This document shows positions 1-8,955 of a stretch of 64,000 bases of DNA, piece after piece. How positions within the stretch are numbered: the stretch's first letter is position 1; the number at the start of each line of letters is the position of its first letter. Both the position numbers and the translations under genes were made by a program. Origin of the DNA: Vitreoscilla stercoraria DSM 513. GTDB taxonomy: Bacteria > Pseudomonadota > Gammaproteobacteria > Burkholderiales > Neisseriaceae. Location of the stretch: the NCBI RefSeq assembly GCF_000382305.1, contig NZ_KB908020.1, positions 158,014 to 222,013 of the forward strand. The letters run 5' to 3'. A model generated the notes under the pieces. It worked only from the letters and a program-made list of their open reading frames with translations. It had not been told where the DNA came from and made no database searches.

Positions 1-789
1 TTGACCCAAACCTTGATTGATGCGGGCGTGCATGGTTTGGTGGTGTGCGGTACGACAGGCGAATATTACACATTCAGCGATGAAGAGCGCGAATTGGTGT
101 TGTCAACCGTGGCTGAAATTGCCAAAGGCAAAGTGGCGTTGATGGCGGGCGTGAACGATTTGTCGACCGAAGGTTCAGCCAAAAAAGCCCAACGTGCGCA
201 AGAGTTGGGGTACGAAAGCTTGATGTTGGCGCCACCGCCATACAGCTTACCTAGCCAAGAAGGCGTGATTGCCCACTTCAATCAAGTCGCAGAAACAACG
301 GATTTGCCGATTGTGATGTACAACTTTCCAGCGCGTACAGGCATCAGCATTGATTTTGAAACGGTTGAGCAGTTGGCCAAACACCCGAAAATTGTCGGCA
401 TCAAAGAAAGCAGTGGCGACTTTAGCCGCGCGTTGAGCATGTTGCAAGCGAACTGGGATGATTTTACCGTGGTGTGCGGTTGTGACGACCAACCTGTGGA
501 TTATTTCTTCTGGGGCGCAGGTGCATGGATTGCCGGTGCGGCGAACGTGTTCCCTGCTGAACAAGTGGCGATTTACAACGCCACTCAAGCCGGTAACTGG
601 GATGAGGCGAAAAAGTTGATGAGCCAAATTTACCCTGTGATTCATTCTATGGAGTCTGGCGACTACAACCAAAAAGCGAAATTGGGCTGTGTCAAAGGCA
701 CGATTGCGGTTGGTGGTGTGCGCACGCCGTTGGCAAACTTGGGCGAAGCTGATAAAACTGAGTTTTTAAACTTATTGGCGCAAGCTTAA
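1..789 (+). CDS. DapA-family (dihydrodipicolinate synthase / N-acetylneuraminate lyase) protein, 5' end missing
   Basis: This is a class I aldolase of the DHDPS/NAL family, using a Schiff-base lysine. The family signature GTTGE is near visible residue 17, followed by YNFPARTG (catalytic Tyr and carboxylate-binding Arg) and GIKESSGD, which carries the Schiff-base Lys. About 25-30 N-terminal residues are missing because the gene runs off the window, so the TTG at base 1 is not the real start. The aldehyde dehydrogenase follows after 10 bases, so the two are probably cotranscribed. DapA paralogues paired with such dehydrogenases often degrade sugar acids or hydroxyproline derivatives rather than make lysine. 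The substrate here cannot be read from sequence. Confidence 0.85.
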   Translation: MTQTLIDAGVHGLVVCGTTGEYYTFSDEERELVLSTVAEIAKGKVALMAGVNDLSTEGSAKKAQRAQELGYESLMLAPPPYSLPSQEGVIAHFNQVAETTDLPIVMYNFPARTGISIDFETVEQLAKHPKIVGIKESSGDFSRALSMLQANWDDFTVVCGCDDQPVDYFFWGAGAWIAGAANVFPAEQVAIYNATQAGNWDEAKKLMSQIYPVIHSMESGDYNQKAKLGCVKGTIAVGGVRTPLANLGEADKTEFLNLLAQA

Positions 790-799
790 GGAGCCATAC

Positions 800-2293
800 A
801 TGAGCGAAACTCAAAATGCCATTCAAACTGTGTTTGATCAAGCGCAAGCAGGACAATTGTGGGCAGGCCATTGGATTGATGGACATACATCAAGCGGCCT
901 GAAACTGGAGAACCGCACCCCGATTGACAATTCTGTCATTGGTTACATTGCTGATGGTGAAGCGGCAGATGTGGATGCGGCTGTCACAGTGGCGCGTGCG
1001 ACGTTTGAAAACGGCGAATGGTCAGATTTATCGCCTGCCGAGCGCAAAGCGGTGATGTTGCGTTGGGCGGATTTGATGCAAGAGAACATCGAAGAATTGG
1101 CGGCACTCGATTGTATCGATGCGGGCAAGCCGATTACCGAATGTTTGAATACCGATTTGCCAGAGACGATTGAAACATTTTATTGGTACGCAGAAGCGGT
1201 TGATAAGGTCTTCGGTAAAGTCGCGCCTACAGGCAAAGATGCTTTGGGTTTGGTGATAGAAGAAGCCATTGGTGTGGTGGGTGTGGTGTTGCCATGGAAT
1301 TTCCCTGCACAAATGTTTGCGTGGAAAGTGGCGCCTGCTTTGGTAACGGGCAATTCGGTGATTGTGAAACCGGCTGAATTGACATCGTTATCGGCTTACC
1401 GTTTGGTAGAGTTGGCATACGAAGCGGGCGTGCCTAAAGGCGCTTTGAGCTTGGTGTGTGGCTTGGGTGAAAAAGTGGGTGAGGCTTTGGGTCGCCATGC
1501 TGATGTAGACATGGTGTCTTTTACAGGTTCTACTGAAGTGGGTCGTTATTTCTTGAAATATTCTGCCGAAAGCAATTTGAAAGAAATTGTGCTGGAGCTC
1601 GGTGGCAAGAGTCCACAAGTGGTGTTTGCCGATGCCGATTTGGACGCAGCAGTGCCACACATCTTGAATGCAGCGTTTTGGAATATGTCTGAAAACTGTT
1701 CTTGTGGCTCGCGTTTGATTGTACAGGCCGCTGTAAAAGAGGCTTTGCTTGAGAAATTGAAAACAGATTTGGCTGCTTGGAAATTGGGCGATCCACGTGA
1801 TGAGAGCGTGGTTATTGGCCCTATGGTGGAAGAGGCGCATTTTAATAAAGTCAAAAGTTTCATTGAAACGACCTTGCAAGAAGGTGGCGTGGTTGTGCAT
1901 GGCGGCAAAATCCACAGCGATGTGGGCAGTGGTTGGTATGTGGAACCAACGATTTTTGACAATGTCACTTCTGACATGACTTTGTTCCAACAAGAAGTTT
2001 TCGGTCCTATTTTGGCAGTGACCACATTTGAAACCGAACAAGAAGCGATTGCTTTGGCCAACAAGACCGCTTACGGTTTGGCAGCTTCTATGTATACCGA
2101 AAGTATTAAAACTGCTCATCGTGTGAGCCGCGCCATTCGTGCAGGTACGGTATCGATTAATGGTTTTTCTGAAGGCGATATCACCACACCTTTTGGCGGT
2201 TTTAAACAATCTGGTTTCGGTGGTCGTGATAAAGGATTGGAAGCTTTACAACAATATGTACAAACGAAAACAATCTGGTATGTACAAGACTGA
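800..2293 (+). CDS. NAD(P)-dependent aldehyde dehydrogenase
   Basis: This is a full-length (497 aa) ALDH-superfamily enzyme that oxidises an aldehyde to an acid in the cytoplasm. Visible are the cofactor-site PWNFPAQM, the catalytic Glu in LELGGKSP (about residue 265) and the nucleophile region ENCSCGSRL (about residue 300), which has two cysteines two residues apart. The C-terminal part has the usual PFGGFKQSGFGGRDKG. It resembles the PuuC / gamma-glutamylaminobutyraldehyde dehydrogenase branch. AGGAG lies upstream of the ATG, 10 bases after the DapA-family gene, so its substrate is probably the product of that lyase. A 2-oxoglutarate-semialdehyde type role is possible but unproven. Confidence 0.9.
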   Translation: MSETQNAIQTVFDQAQAGQLWAGHWIDGHTSSGLKLENRTPIDNSVIGYIADGEAADVDAAVTVARATFENGEWSDLSPAERKAVMLRWADLMQENIEELAALDCIDAGKPITECLNTDLPETIETFYWYAEAVDKVFGKVAPTGKDALGLVIEEAIGVVGVVLPWNFPAQMFAWKVAPALVTGNSVIVKPAELTSLSAYRLVELAYEAGVPKGALSLVCGLGEKVGEALGRHADVDMVSFTGSTEVGRYFLKYSAESNLKEIVLELGGKSPQVVFADADLDAAVPHILNAAFWNMSENCSCGSRLIVQAAVKEALLEKLKTDLAAWKLGDPRDESVVIGPMVEEAHFNKVKSFIETTLQEGGVVVHGGKIHSDVGSGWYVEPTIFDNVTSDMTLFQQEVFGPILAVTTFETEQEAIALANKTAYGLAASMYTESIKTAHRVSRAIRAGTVSINGFSEGDITTPFGGFKQSGFGGRDKGLEALQQYVQTKTIWYVQD

Positions 2294-2479
2294 CATCTTT
2301 ATGTCATAAATAGCAGTATGAGGTAGTCAGTAGTCAGCAATATGAGTCAGTAGCATCCTGTGCCAGTTGCGCCATAACAATATGATAGTGGCTGGCACAC
2401 AGAAGTTGAGCATCATCACAGGTCGGATACAAAAAAACGGCAATACAGATAAGCAACTCAATTGAACAAAGGATAAGTT

Positions 2480-3679
2480 ATGATGAAGATGATGGCAGTG
2501 AGCATAATGGCAATGGCAGTATTGGCCGCATGTGGTGGACAGCAAAGCAGTGGTACGGCAGCATCAAGCAGCGGTTCTGGTGCATCGACTACAGCAAGCG
2601 CAGACGGTAAAGACATCATTATTGGTTTTTCTGCGCCATTAACAGGTCCTCAATCACATTATGGTGAAGACTACAAAGAAGGTGTGCAAATGGCAATTGA
2701 GGAAGCCAATGCACAAAACTTGACCATCAATGGCGCGCCTGCGAAATTTGTCTTGATGGCGGAAGACGATGCAGCAGACCCAAAACAAGCTACCCAAGTG
2801 GCTGAACGTTTTGTGGACAAAGGTGTTTCGGGTGTGATTGGTCACTTTAACTCTGGTACCACCATCCCAGCTTCTAAGATTTACGAAGAAAACAATATCC
2901 CTAACGTGTCTATGGCGACCAGCCCAGTATTGACACAACAAGGCTTCAAAACTGTCTTCCGTTCTATGACCTCAGACAGCCAACAAGGCTTGGTATTGGG
3001 TACGTATGCGGTGAAAAAATTGGGCTATAAAACCGTCGGCATCATCGATGACCGTACTGCTTATGGTCAAGGTTTGGCAGATGAGTTTGAAAAATCAGCC
3101 AAAGCCGCAGGCGCTACGATTTTGCCACGTCAATATACCAATGACAAAGCCACAGAATTTCAATCTGTGTTGACGACATTCAAAGACAACGCACCTGATG
3201 TGATTTTCTACGGCGGTGCAGACCCTCAAGCGGCGCCTATGGTTGTGCAAATGAAACGTTTGGGCATCAAATCTCAATTCTTGTCAGGCGAGATGACCAA
3301 AAACCCGAATTTCATTAAAGTGGCGGGCGAAAATGCAGAAGGCGTGATGGCTTCTTTGGCGGGTGTGCCGTTGAAAGATTTGCCTAAAGGCCCTGAATTT
3401 GAAACCAAGTACAAAGCTAAATACAACAAAGATGTGCAAATTTACTCACCTTATGGTTACGATGGCACTTGGGCGATGATCAATGCGATGAAAGAAGCCA
3501 ATTCTTCTAAACCCGCTGATTATTTGCCGAAATTGGCAGCTACCAACATGGCTGGTATTACCAGTAACAATTTTGCTTATGACGACAAAGGTGACTTGAA
3601 AGACGTTGCCATCACCGTTTACAAAGTCGAAAAAGGTCAATGGGTACCTGTTGAAAGTTTGACTGCGGGCAATATGTAA
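2480..3679 (+). CDS. Branched-chain amino acid / amide-type ABC transporter substrate-binding lipoprotein
   Basis: This is a periplasmic binding protein of the LivJ/LivK (Peripla_BP_6) family, 399 aa. The N-terminus is a lipoprotein signal with lipobox LAAC, Cys about residue 18, then a Ser/Ala/Gly-rich linker to about residue 42. The binding fold starts at DIIIGFSAPLTGPQ. AAGGA precedes the ATG. No matching permease or ATPase genes adjoin it, so it must use a transporter encoded elsewhere. Its place between the lyase/dehydrogenase pair and the aromatic transporter suggests it delivers an amino acid or aromatic compound to this island. A GC-rich hairpin with a T run follows at 3716-3737. Confidence 0.88.
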   Translation: MMKMMAVSIMAMAVLAACGGQQSSGTAASSSGSGASTTASADGKDIIIGFSAPLTGPQSHYGEDYKEGVQMAIEEANAQNLTINGAPAKFVLMAEDDAADPKQATQVAERFVDKGVSGVIGHFNSGTTIPASKIYEENNIPNVSMATSPVLTQQGFKTVFRSMTSDSQQGLVLGTYAVKKLGYKTVGIIDDRTAYGQGLADEFEKSAKAAGATILPRQYTNDKATEFQSVLTTFKDNAPDVIFYGGADPQAAPMVVQMKRLGIKSQFLSGEMTKNPNFIKVAGENAEGVMASLAGVPLKDLPKGPEFETKYKAKYNKDVQIYSPYGYDGTWAMINAMKEANSSKPADYLPKLAATNMAGITSNNFAYDDKGDLKDVAITVYKVEKGQWVPVESLTAGNM

Positions 3680-3715
3680 TAACCATTTAAATCCTCCACA
3701 CTGACCTGTGGTTTT

Positions 3716-3743
3716 GGCGTTCTGTTTACAGGACGCCTTTTTT
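3716..3743 (+). terminator. Terminator of the binding-protein gene, built from a DUS-like repeat
   Basis: GGCGTTCTG and CAGGACGCC form a 9-bp stem (one G-T pair) around TTTA, followed by six T. The right arm reads TTACAGGACGC, an exact copy of the window's repeated 11-mer. Confidence 0.85.
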
Positions 3744-4226
3744 GTGGAAAACCAACAGTAAATTGGCAAGACATCCACAGTCAAAAAAGCATGATTTAAA
3801 TGCATTATGAATTAGATAATATTGTATTGAAATAAAGCATTTAATCAATGATTAAAGTTTCAAAAATATCTCAATGTTCTGAATTAAAAACGGCTTTTGT
3901 CTTAGAAATATTGCAAAAACTGATGTTAAGTATTGAAGTGAAAAATAGGCAAAAATGAATTTTTTTCAAAATTACATTTGATTAATCATATTATATTGGA
4001 ATATGAATTGGTATGAGCTATTTCCTATGCCCTTAAAATGGATTTTTTGGATGTGAAAACGGAAAAAAAGGATAGTGAACCACATTTTTTTGGCGTTCAA
4101 TCAATGGGTGTGATGTCTTTTGAATGCATGGTTGTTTGTGATTTTCAGGCAGATTAAAGGCTCACCCATTCAAAGCTTCATCATGTCTTTAATACACACA
4201 ATTCATCGGTCGCAAAAGGAAATGCA
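3744..4226. other. AT-rich intergenic stretch without a gene
   Basis: About 480 bases, strongly AT-rich, with no convincing reading frame on either strand. It must hold the promoter of the MFS transporter gene at 4227. I could not pick a -35/-10 pair with confidence. Confidence 0.6.
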
Positions 4227-5582
4227 ATGAAAACAATAGAGGTCAATGACATCATCAATCGGGACAAACTTTCACCACTGCAATGGATGGTGTTTGTGTT
4301 GGGATTTTTGGTATTTTTTTGTGATGGTTTGGACACAGGCATTATCGGTTTTATTGCGCCATCGTTGTTAACTGAGTGGGACATCACCAAACCACAATTG
4401 GCACCAGTATTGAGCGCTGCTTTGATCGGTATGTCCATTGGTGCCATCATTTCAGGACCCTTGTCAGATAAGTTTGGACGCAAAGGGGTGATCGTCATTA
4501 CCACGTGCTTGTTCTCGATTTTCACGATTTTGTGTGGTTTTGCCAGCTCTATTGGGGAATTGACGTTTTACCGTTTCGTGACGGGCGTGGGCTTGGGGGC
4601 TGCCATGCCTAACATCAGTACCATTGTGTCGGAGTACATGCCAGCCAAACGCAAAGCTTTTTTAACTGGTTTGGCAGGTTGTGGCTTTATGTTGGGGATT
4701 TCTTCAGGCGGCTTATTGTCGGCTTATTTTCTCGACAATTTGGGTTGGGCCAAAGTCATCATCATTGGCGGCTTGATTCCATTGGCTTTGGTATTGGTAT
4801 TGGTGTTGAAATTGCCAGAATCGACACCGTATTTGATTAAAAAACAAAAAACCGCACAAGCCAAACGCATTTTGGAAACCATTCAAGGACAAGCTTTTGT
4901 GGGTGATGTGCAATTGGTATTGCCAAAATCAGAACAGCAAGGCGAAGACAGTCCAGTGAAATTGGTGTTGGGAAAATATTTGTGGGGCTCTTCGATGTTG
5001 TGGTTGTGTTGTTTCATGAGTTTGTTGGTGTTTTATTTGTTAACCAGTTGGATGCCGACCATTTTGAAAACAGCGGGTTTTTCAACCCAACAATTCAGTT
5101 TCATTGCCGCTATTTTCCCATTCGGTGGCGTGTTTGGTGCGACCATCATGGGTTGGTATATGGACAAAGCCAATCCCAATACCGTGATTAAAATATCGTA
5201 TTTCTTAGCCATGTTATTGTTGATTGTGGCGGGTTTTGTCAGCGGTAATATTTATTTGTTGGGCGTAACCATTTTCTTGATTGGTGCGTTGTTGGCAGGA
5301 GCACAGTCGTCTTTATTGCCTTTGTCTGCGATTTTCTACCCATCGGTGTGCCGTGCGGTTGGCGTGTCATGGATGCACGGTATTGGACGTGTTGGTGCGA
5401 TTTTGGGTGCTTTCTTTGGTGCGTTGATTTTTGCGTACAATTTAAGTTTGGGCAGCATTTTCTTTGTGTTGGCCATTCCTACTTTCATTTCTTTTGTGGC
5501 TTTGTGGCTCAAAGGCATGAAAGAGCGGCCTGTATCGGCTCCAGCCCAAGCGAATGCTGTGGTCAATGAGTCGGCGCGATAA
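4227..5582 (+). CDS. Aromatic acid:H+ symporter (MFS, AAHS family)
   Basis: This is a 451-aa inner-membrane carrier with about 12 hydrophobic segments. It belongs to the PcaK/BenK/MucK group of the major facilitator superfamily. The start of helix 1 has FCDGLDTGIIGF (the conserved acidic DGxD motif of this family) and the loop 2-3 signature reads GPLSDKFGRKG. A second copy of the loop motif near residue 310 is degenerate (GWYMDKANP). AAAGGAAATGCA precedes the ATG. It lies tail-to-tail with the AraC-type regulator and close to antABC. The likely substrate is anthranilate or another acid of the catechol route, but benzoate or muconate cannot be excluded. Confidence 0.88.
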   Translation: MKTIEVNDIINRDKLSPLQWMVFVLGFLVFFCDGLDTGIIGFIAPSLLTEWDITKPQLAPVLSAALIGMSIGAIISGPLSDKFGRKGVIVITTCLFSIFTILCGFASSIGELTFYRFVTGVGLGAAMPNISTIVSEYMPAKRKAFLTGLAGCGFMLGISSGGLLSAYFLDNLGWAKVIIIGGLIPLALVLVLVLKLPESTPYLIKKQKTAQAKRILETIQGQAFVGDVQLVLPKSEQQGEDSPVKLVLGKYLWGSSMLWLCCFMSLLVFYLLTSWMPTILKTAGFSTQQFSFIAAIFPFGGVFGATIMGWYMDKANPNTVIKISYFLAMLLLIVAGFVSGNIYLLGVTIFLIGALLAGAQSSLLPLSAIFYPSVCRAVGVSWMHGIGRVGAILGAFFGALIFAYNLSLGSIFFVLAIPTFISFVALWLKGMKERPVSAPAQANAVVNESAR

Positions 5583-5654
5583 ACTGGGATGAAATTGCCA
5601 TTGTTTTGAAGCGGTATGGAGGATTTCCATACCGCTTTTTCGATGGCAGACGTG

Positions 5655-6647
5655 TTAGTGGGCAATGGCTTTGAGTTTGGTTTCACTTGGGTTTTCGCCA
5701 AACTCTTGGCGATATTCTTCGGAAAAGCGGCTCAAATGCGTAAAGCCCCATTCATAAGCCAATTGTGAAATGGACAGTTTTGGTTGTTGGAATGGATTTT
5801 TCAAAGCATTGTGAATTTGTTGCAAACGGTATTGGCGCAAATAAGACATTGGACTGGTGCCGTAATACAACTTGAATTCTTCATACAATTTGGATTTGGA
5901 AACACCTGCCAAACGCACCAAATCATCGACGCAAATAGGATTGCGTGCATGGGTCAAAATGAATTGGTGGACGTATTGGATGTGTTTGGGGATGGATGGT
6001 TGGTTCAATTGTCTTAATGCTGCCGAGTAATTGTGCTCTTGCGACAATAACAAAGATTTGATGACCAAATTTTCATAATCTGCTGCCAACATTGGCATAC
6101 CACTGAATTGGGTGTAATGGCTGCGTGATTGTAAAAAATGGCGGATGTGTTTCCACCATACGCCAATGGCAGGTTGAGAATTAACATACATCTCCGGATC
6201 AAATACCACCGCTTGGCTCAAAGGTTTTTGCAGCATATGCGCCAAAGTTTGTTCAATGCTGGCAACAGGAATGACCACTTGCAATTTAATGCAGTCTTTG
6301 TCTATCAATAAGTCTTGCGTGTCATTGCCCGACACAATCACGCCTTGGTGAATATTAGAGGTAAATTGCGCGCCGTGGCTGTCCAAACATTGGCGCCCTT
6401 GCGTGGGCAAGCTGATGGTATAAGCCCCCAAGTTGGCAACATGAATGGCGACATTGGCACCATAGCTGATGGAGCCGATGGCCAAGCGTTTTTGCGGAAA
6501 ACGCATGCCCACATATTTGAAATTCAAATCATCGCGACAACGTGTGCTTAATTGGTGTTGTCCGCAAATGCCTGACATCAAATGATGGGCAAAATCGGCA
6601 TGTTGGGATTGGTGGTTAAAATCGACTTCTCCAATGGCGCTTTGCAT
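5655..6647 (-). CDS. antR: AraC/XylS-family regulator, probable activator of the anthranilate operon
   Basis: This is a 330-aa transcription factor. An N-terminal AraC-binding-like sensor domain is followed by a C-terminal pair of helix-turn-helices from about residue 225. Typical elements are VDDLVRLAGVSKSKLYEEFKLYYG and a second HTH with ISQLAYEWGFTHLSRFSEEYRQEFG. I chose the ATG at 6647 (MQSAIGEV) because AAAGGA lies just upstream. An upstream in-frame start at 6710 lacks a site. The gene is divergent from antA across 369 bases, the classic layout for AntR-type activators. The name is inference from family and position. Confidence 0.8.
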   Translation of the reverse strand: MQSAIGEVDFNHQSQHADFAHHLMSGICGQHQLSTRCRDDLNFKYVGMRFPQKRLAIGSISYGANVAIHVANLGAYTISLPTQGRQCLDSHGAQFTSNIHQGVIVSGNDTQDLLIDKDCIKLQVVIPVASIEQTLAHMLQKPLSQAVVFDPEMYVNSQPAIGVWWKHIRHFLQSRSHYTQFSGMPMLAADYENLVIKSLLLSQEHNYSAALRQLNQPSIPKHIQYVHQFILTHARNPICVDDLVRLAGVSKSKLYEEFKLYYGTSPMSYLRQYRLQQIHNALKNPFQQPKLSISQLAYEWGFTHLSRFSEEYRQEFGENPSETKLKAIAH

Positions 6648-7016
6648 GATGAGGTTCCTTTGATGTTCTTTATTGGTTGTATTTTTTATTATGATTGGGG
6701 TGCATCGCATGCTTTGATAAATGTCAAATGAGCATGGATATAAAGGAATATAACAAAAAATACTTTAGAGTTGTCAATTGCATAAGATAAAAAAATTGTG
6801 CACTTGCAATATCTTATCTGAGTTTGGTGTCACAAAGCGTGTGATTTTAAGCGTCCTGTAAAGATTTACAGGACGCTTTTATTTGTGTGGCTGCGATGTA
6901 TTCAAAATGTGAAGCTGGGTGCTCAAAATGGATATGAAATTGGAAAAAGTGGATAGAGACCAAGGTGGATTCACGGTTCAATGGTATGAAAATCATCACC
7001 GATGAAAGAAGAGAAA
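6648..7016. promoter_or_regulatory. Divergent antR / antA control region
   Basis: No gene is present. The stretch holds an 8-bp inverted repeat, ATAAGATA at 6782-6789 and TATCTTAT at 6810-6817. It also contains two TTGCA starts 26 bp apart (6778 and 6804), which could be half sites for an AraC/XylS activator. A DUS-like hairpin follows at 6851-6876. Its exact promoters are not clear. Confidence 0.5.
6851..6876. repeat. Paired DUS-like repeat upstream of antA
   Basis: GCGTCCTGTAAA and its reverse complement form a perfect 12-bp stem with a 2-base loop, followed by TTTTATTT on the + strand. It resembles an intrinsic terminator but lies upstream of both divergent genes, unlike most other copies, which sit after genes. 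Confidence 0.85.
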
Positions 7017-8429
7017 ATGACACATCTGAGCACCTCACAATGGCAAGAATTTGTACAAGACAGTTTGGATTTTCGTCCTGATGAAGGTGTGTACCGCATC
7101 AGCCGCGACATGTTTACCAAGCCTGAATTGTTTGAATTGGAAATGGAATTGATTTTCGAAAAGGTGTGGATTTACGCCTGTCACGAAAGTGAATTGCCTA
7201 ACAAACACGATTTTTTAACGGTTCAAATTGGTCGTCAACCGATGATTATCACCCGTGACGGCAATGGACAGTTACGCGCTTTGGTCAATGCGTGTGAACA
7301 CCGTGGTGCCACTTTGACTCGTGTGGGCAAGGGCAATCAATCGACGTTTACTTGTCCGTTTCATGCTTGGTGTTACAAGTCGGATGGTCGTTTGGTGAAA
7401 GTCAAAGCCCCTGCTGAATATTGCCAAGATTTTGACAAAGACAGTCGTGGTTTGAAACAAGGGCGCATTGCCAGCTACCGTGGTTTTGTATTTGTGAGTT
7501 TGGATGTGACTGCAACCGATACGTTGGAAGAGTTTTTGGGTGATGCCAAAGTGTTTTTGGACTTGATGGTGGAGCAATCGCCAACGGGCGAATTGGAAGT
7601 ATTGCCAGGCAAATCCGCTTATACCTTTGATGGCAACTGGAAATTGCAAGACGAAAATGGTTTGGATGGCTACCACGTCAGCACTGTGCATTACAACTAT
7701 GTCAGCACCGTACAACACCGCCAAGAGTTGAATGCTGCCAAAGGTGAAAACATGGACACCTTGGATTACAGCAAATTGGGTGCGGGCGATGCTCAAACCG
7801 ACGATGGTTTCTTCAGTTTTAAAAACGGTCATTCCGTTTTGTTCAGCGACATGCCCAATCCTGCGGTGCGCCCAGGTTATGAAACGGTGATGCCTTATTT
7901 GGTGGAAACCTATGGCTCAGAACGTGCCGAATGGGCGATGCACAAATTGCGCAATTTGAATTTGTACCCAAGCTTGTTTTTCATGGATCAAATCAGCTCA
8001 CAACTGCGCATCGTGCGTCCTGTCGCTTGGAACAAAACCGAAGTCATCAGCCAATGTCTGGGTGTGAAAGGCGAATCGGCACAAGCGCGCCGCAATCGCA
8101 TTCGTCAATTTGAAGATTTTTTCAATGTCTCTGGTTTGGGCACGCCTGACGATTTGGTGGAGTTTCGTGAACAACAAAAAGGCTTCCAAGCACGTTTGGA
8201 AAAGTGGAGCGATATTTCCCGTGGTCATCAAAATTGGTGTTATGGCGCCACCAAAAACAGTGAAATTTTGAACATACAACCCGTGATGACTGGTATTGAA
8301 ATCACTCACGAAGGCTTGTACGTCAACCAACATGGTCATTGGCAGCAATTGTTATTGCAAGGCTTGAAGAAAAAGTCTTTGCACATCCACATTGCCAACG
8401 AAACCGAACAAGCCAACAGCGAGGCCTAA
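7017..8429 (+). CDS. antA: Anthranilate 1,2-dioxygenase, large (alpha) subunit
   Basis: This is a 470-aa Rieske non-haem iron oxygenase alpha subunit. With AntB it inserts O2 into anthranilate, giving catechol, CO2 and ammonia. The Rieske [2Fe-2S] ligands are Cys93-x-His95 (CEHRGATL) and Cys113-x2-His116 (CPFHAW). The catalytic iron region is WKLQDENGLDGYHVSTVH, with the bridging Asp and two His. I chose the ATG at 7017 (MTHLSTSQWQ), which has AAGAG in front and matches the usual AntA N-terminus. An in-frame ATG at 7002 is the alternative. The sequence resembles AntA more than BenA as I remember them, and no benD follows, which supports anthranilate as substrate. Confidence 0.87.
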   Translation: MTHLSTSQWQEFVQDSLDFRPDEGVYRISRDMFTKPELFELEMELIFEKVWIYACHESELPNKHDFLTVQIGRQPMIITRDGNGQLRALVNACEHRGATLTRVGKGNQSTFTCPFHAWCYKSDGRLVKVKAPAEYCQDFDKDSRGLKQGRIASYRGFVFVSLDVTATDTLEEFLGDAKVFLDLMVEQSPTGELEVLPGKSAYTFDGNWKLQDENGLDGYHVSTVHYNYVSTVQHRQELNAAKGENMDTLDYSKLGAGDAQTDDGFFSFKNGHSVLFSDMPNPAVRPGYETVMPYLVETYGSERAEWAMHKLRNLNLYPSLFFMDQISSQLRIVRPVAWNKTEVISQCLGVKGESAQARRNRIRQFEDFFNVSGLGTPDDLVEFREQQKGFQARLEKWSDISRGHQNWCYGATKNSEILNIQPVMTGIEITHEGLYVNQHGHWQQLLLQGLKKKSLHIHIANETEQANSEA

Positions 8430-8432
8430 ACC

Positions 8433-8945
8433 ATGAACCAAGAGATTTTAAGTACAGCCCAAGAATTGCAATTTGCGGTCAGCCAATTTTTATACCAAAA
8501 ATCCGCTTTGTGTGACGCGCGTTTGTGGGATGAATATTTGGATTTGTACGATGAAGACAGCATCTACCACATCCCACAATGGATAGACGAACACACTTAT
8601 GTGCAAGACCCGAATCAAGGCATGTCTTACATTTATTACGAAGACCGCAGTGGATTGGAAGACCGTGTGTTCCGTGTGCGCACGGGCAAAGCGGCTTCGG
8701 CCATGCCTTTGCCGCGCACGAGCCATGCCATCAATAATGTGATGGTCACGCGTTTGGACGATGGTTTGATTGAAGCCAAAGTTGCTTGGAGCACTTTGTT
8801 CAATCGCCAAGGTTTGGAAGGCTGTTTTTATGGTCACGCCACCTATGTACTGCGTGAAACCGAAAACGGTTTTCGCATTCGCCACCAACACATCTTGCTT
8901 TTGAACGACAAAATCGATTCGGTTTTGGACTTCTATCACGTGTAA
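8433..8945 (+). CDS. antB: Anthranilate 1,2-dioxygenase, small (beta) subunit
   Basis: This is a 170-aa ring-hydroxylating dioxygenase beta subunit, the structural partner of AntA in the oxygenase hexamer. The fold is NTF2-like and carries no metal site. Family-typical segments are FLYQKSALCDARLWDEYLDLYDEDSIYHIP at the start, the central SHAINNVMVTR and the C-terminal HQHILLLNDKIDSVLDFYHV. It starts only 3 bases after the antA stop, so translation is probably coupled. Length is normal for AntB/BenB. Confidence 0.9.
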   Translation: MNQEILSTAQELQFAVSQFLYQKSALCDARLWDEYLDLYDEDSIYHIPQWIDEHTYVQDPNQGMSYIYYEDRSGLEDRVFRVRTGKAASAMPLPRTSHAINNVMVTRLDDGLIEAKVAWSTLFNRQGLEGCFYGHATYVLRETENGFRIRHQHILLLNDKIDSVLDFYHV

Positions 8946-8955
8946 GGAGCAAGCG

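Noticed and set aside
1388..2209. A 273-residue open frame on the - strand opposite the aldehyde dehydrogenase gene
   Set aside because: It is a shadow of a well-supported gene, with no ribosome site and no recognisable domain.
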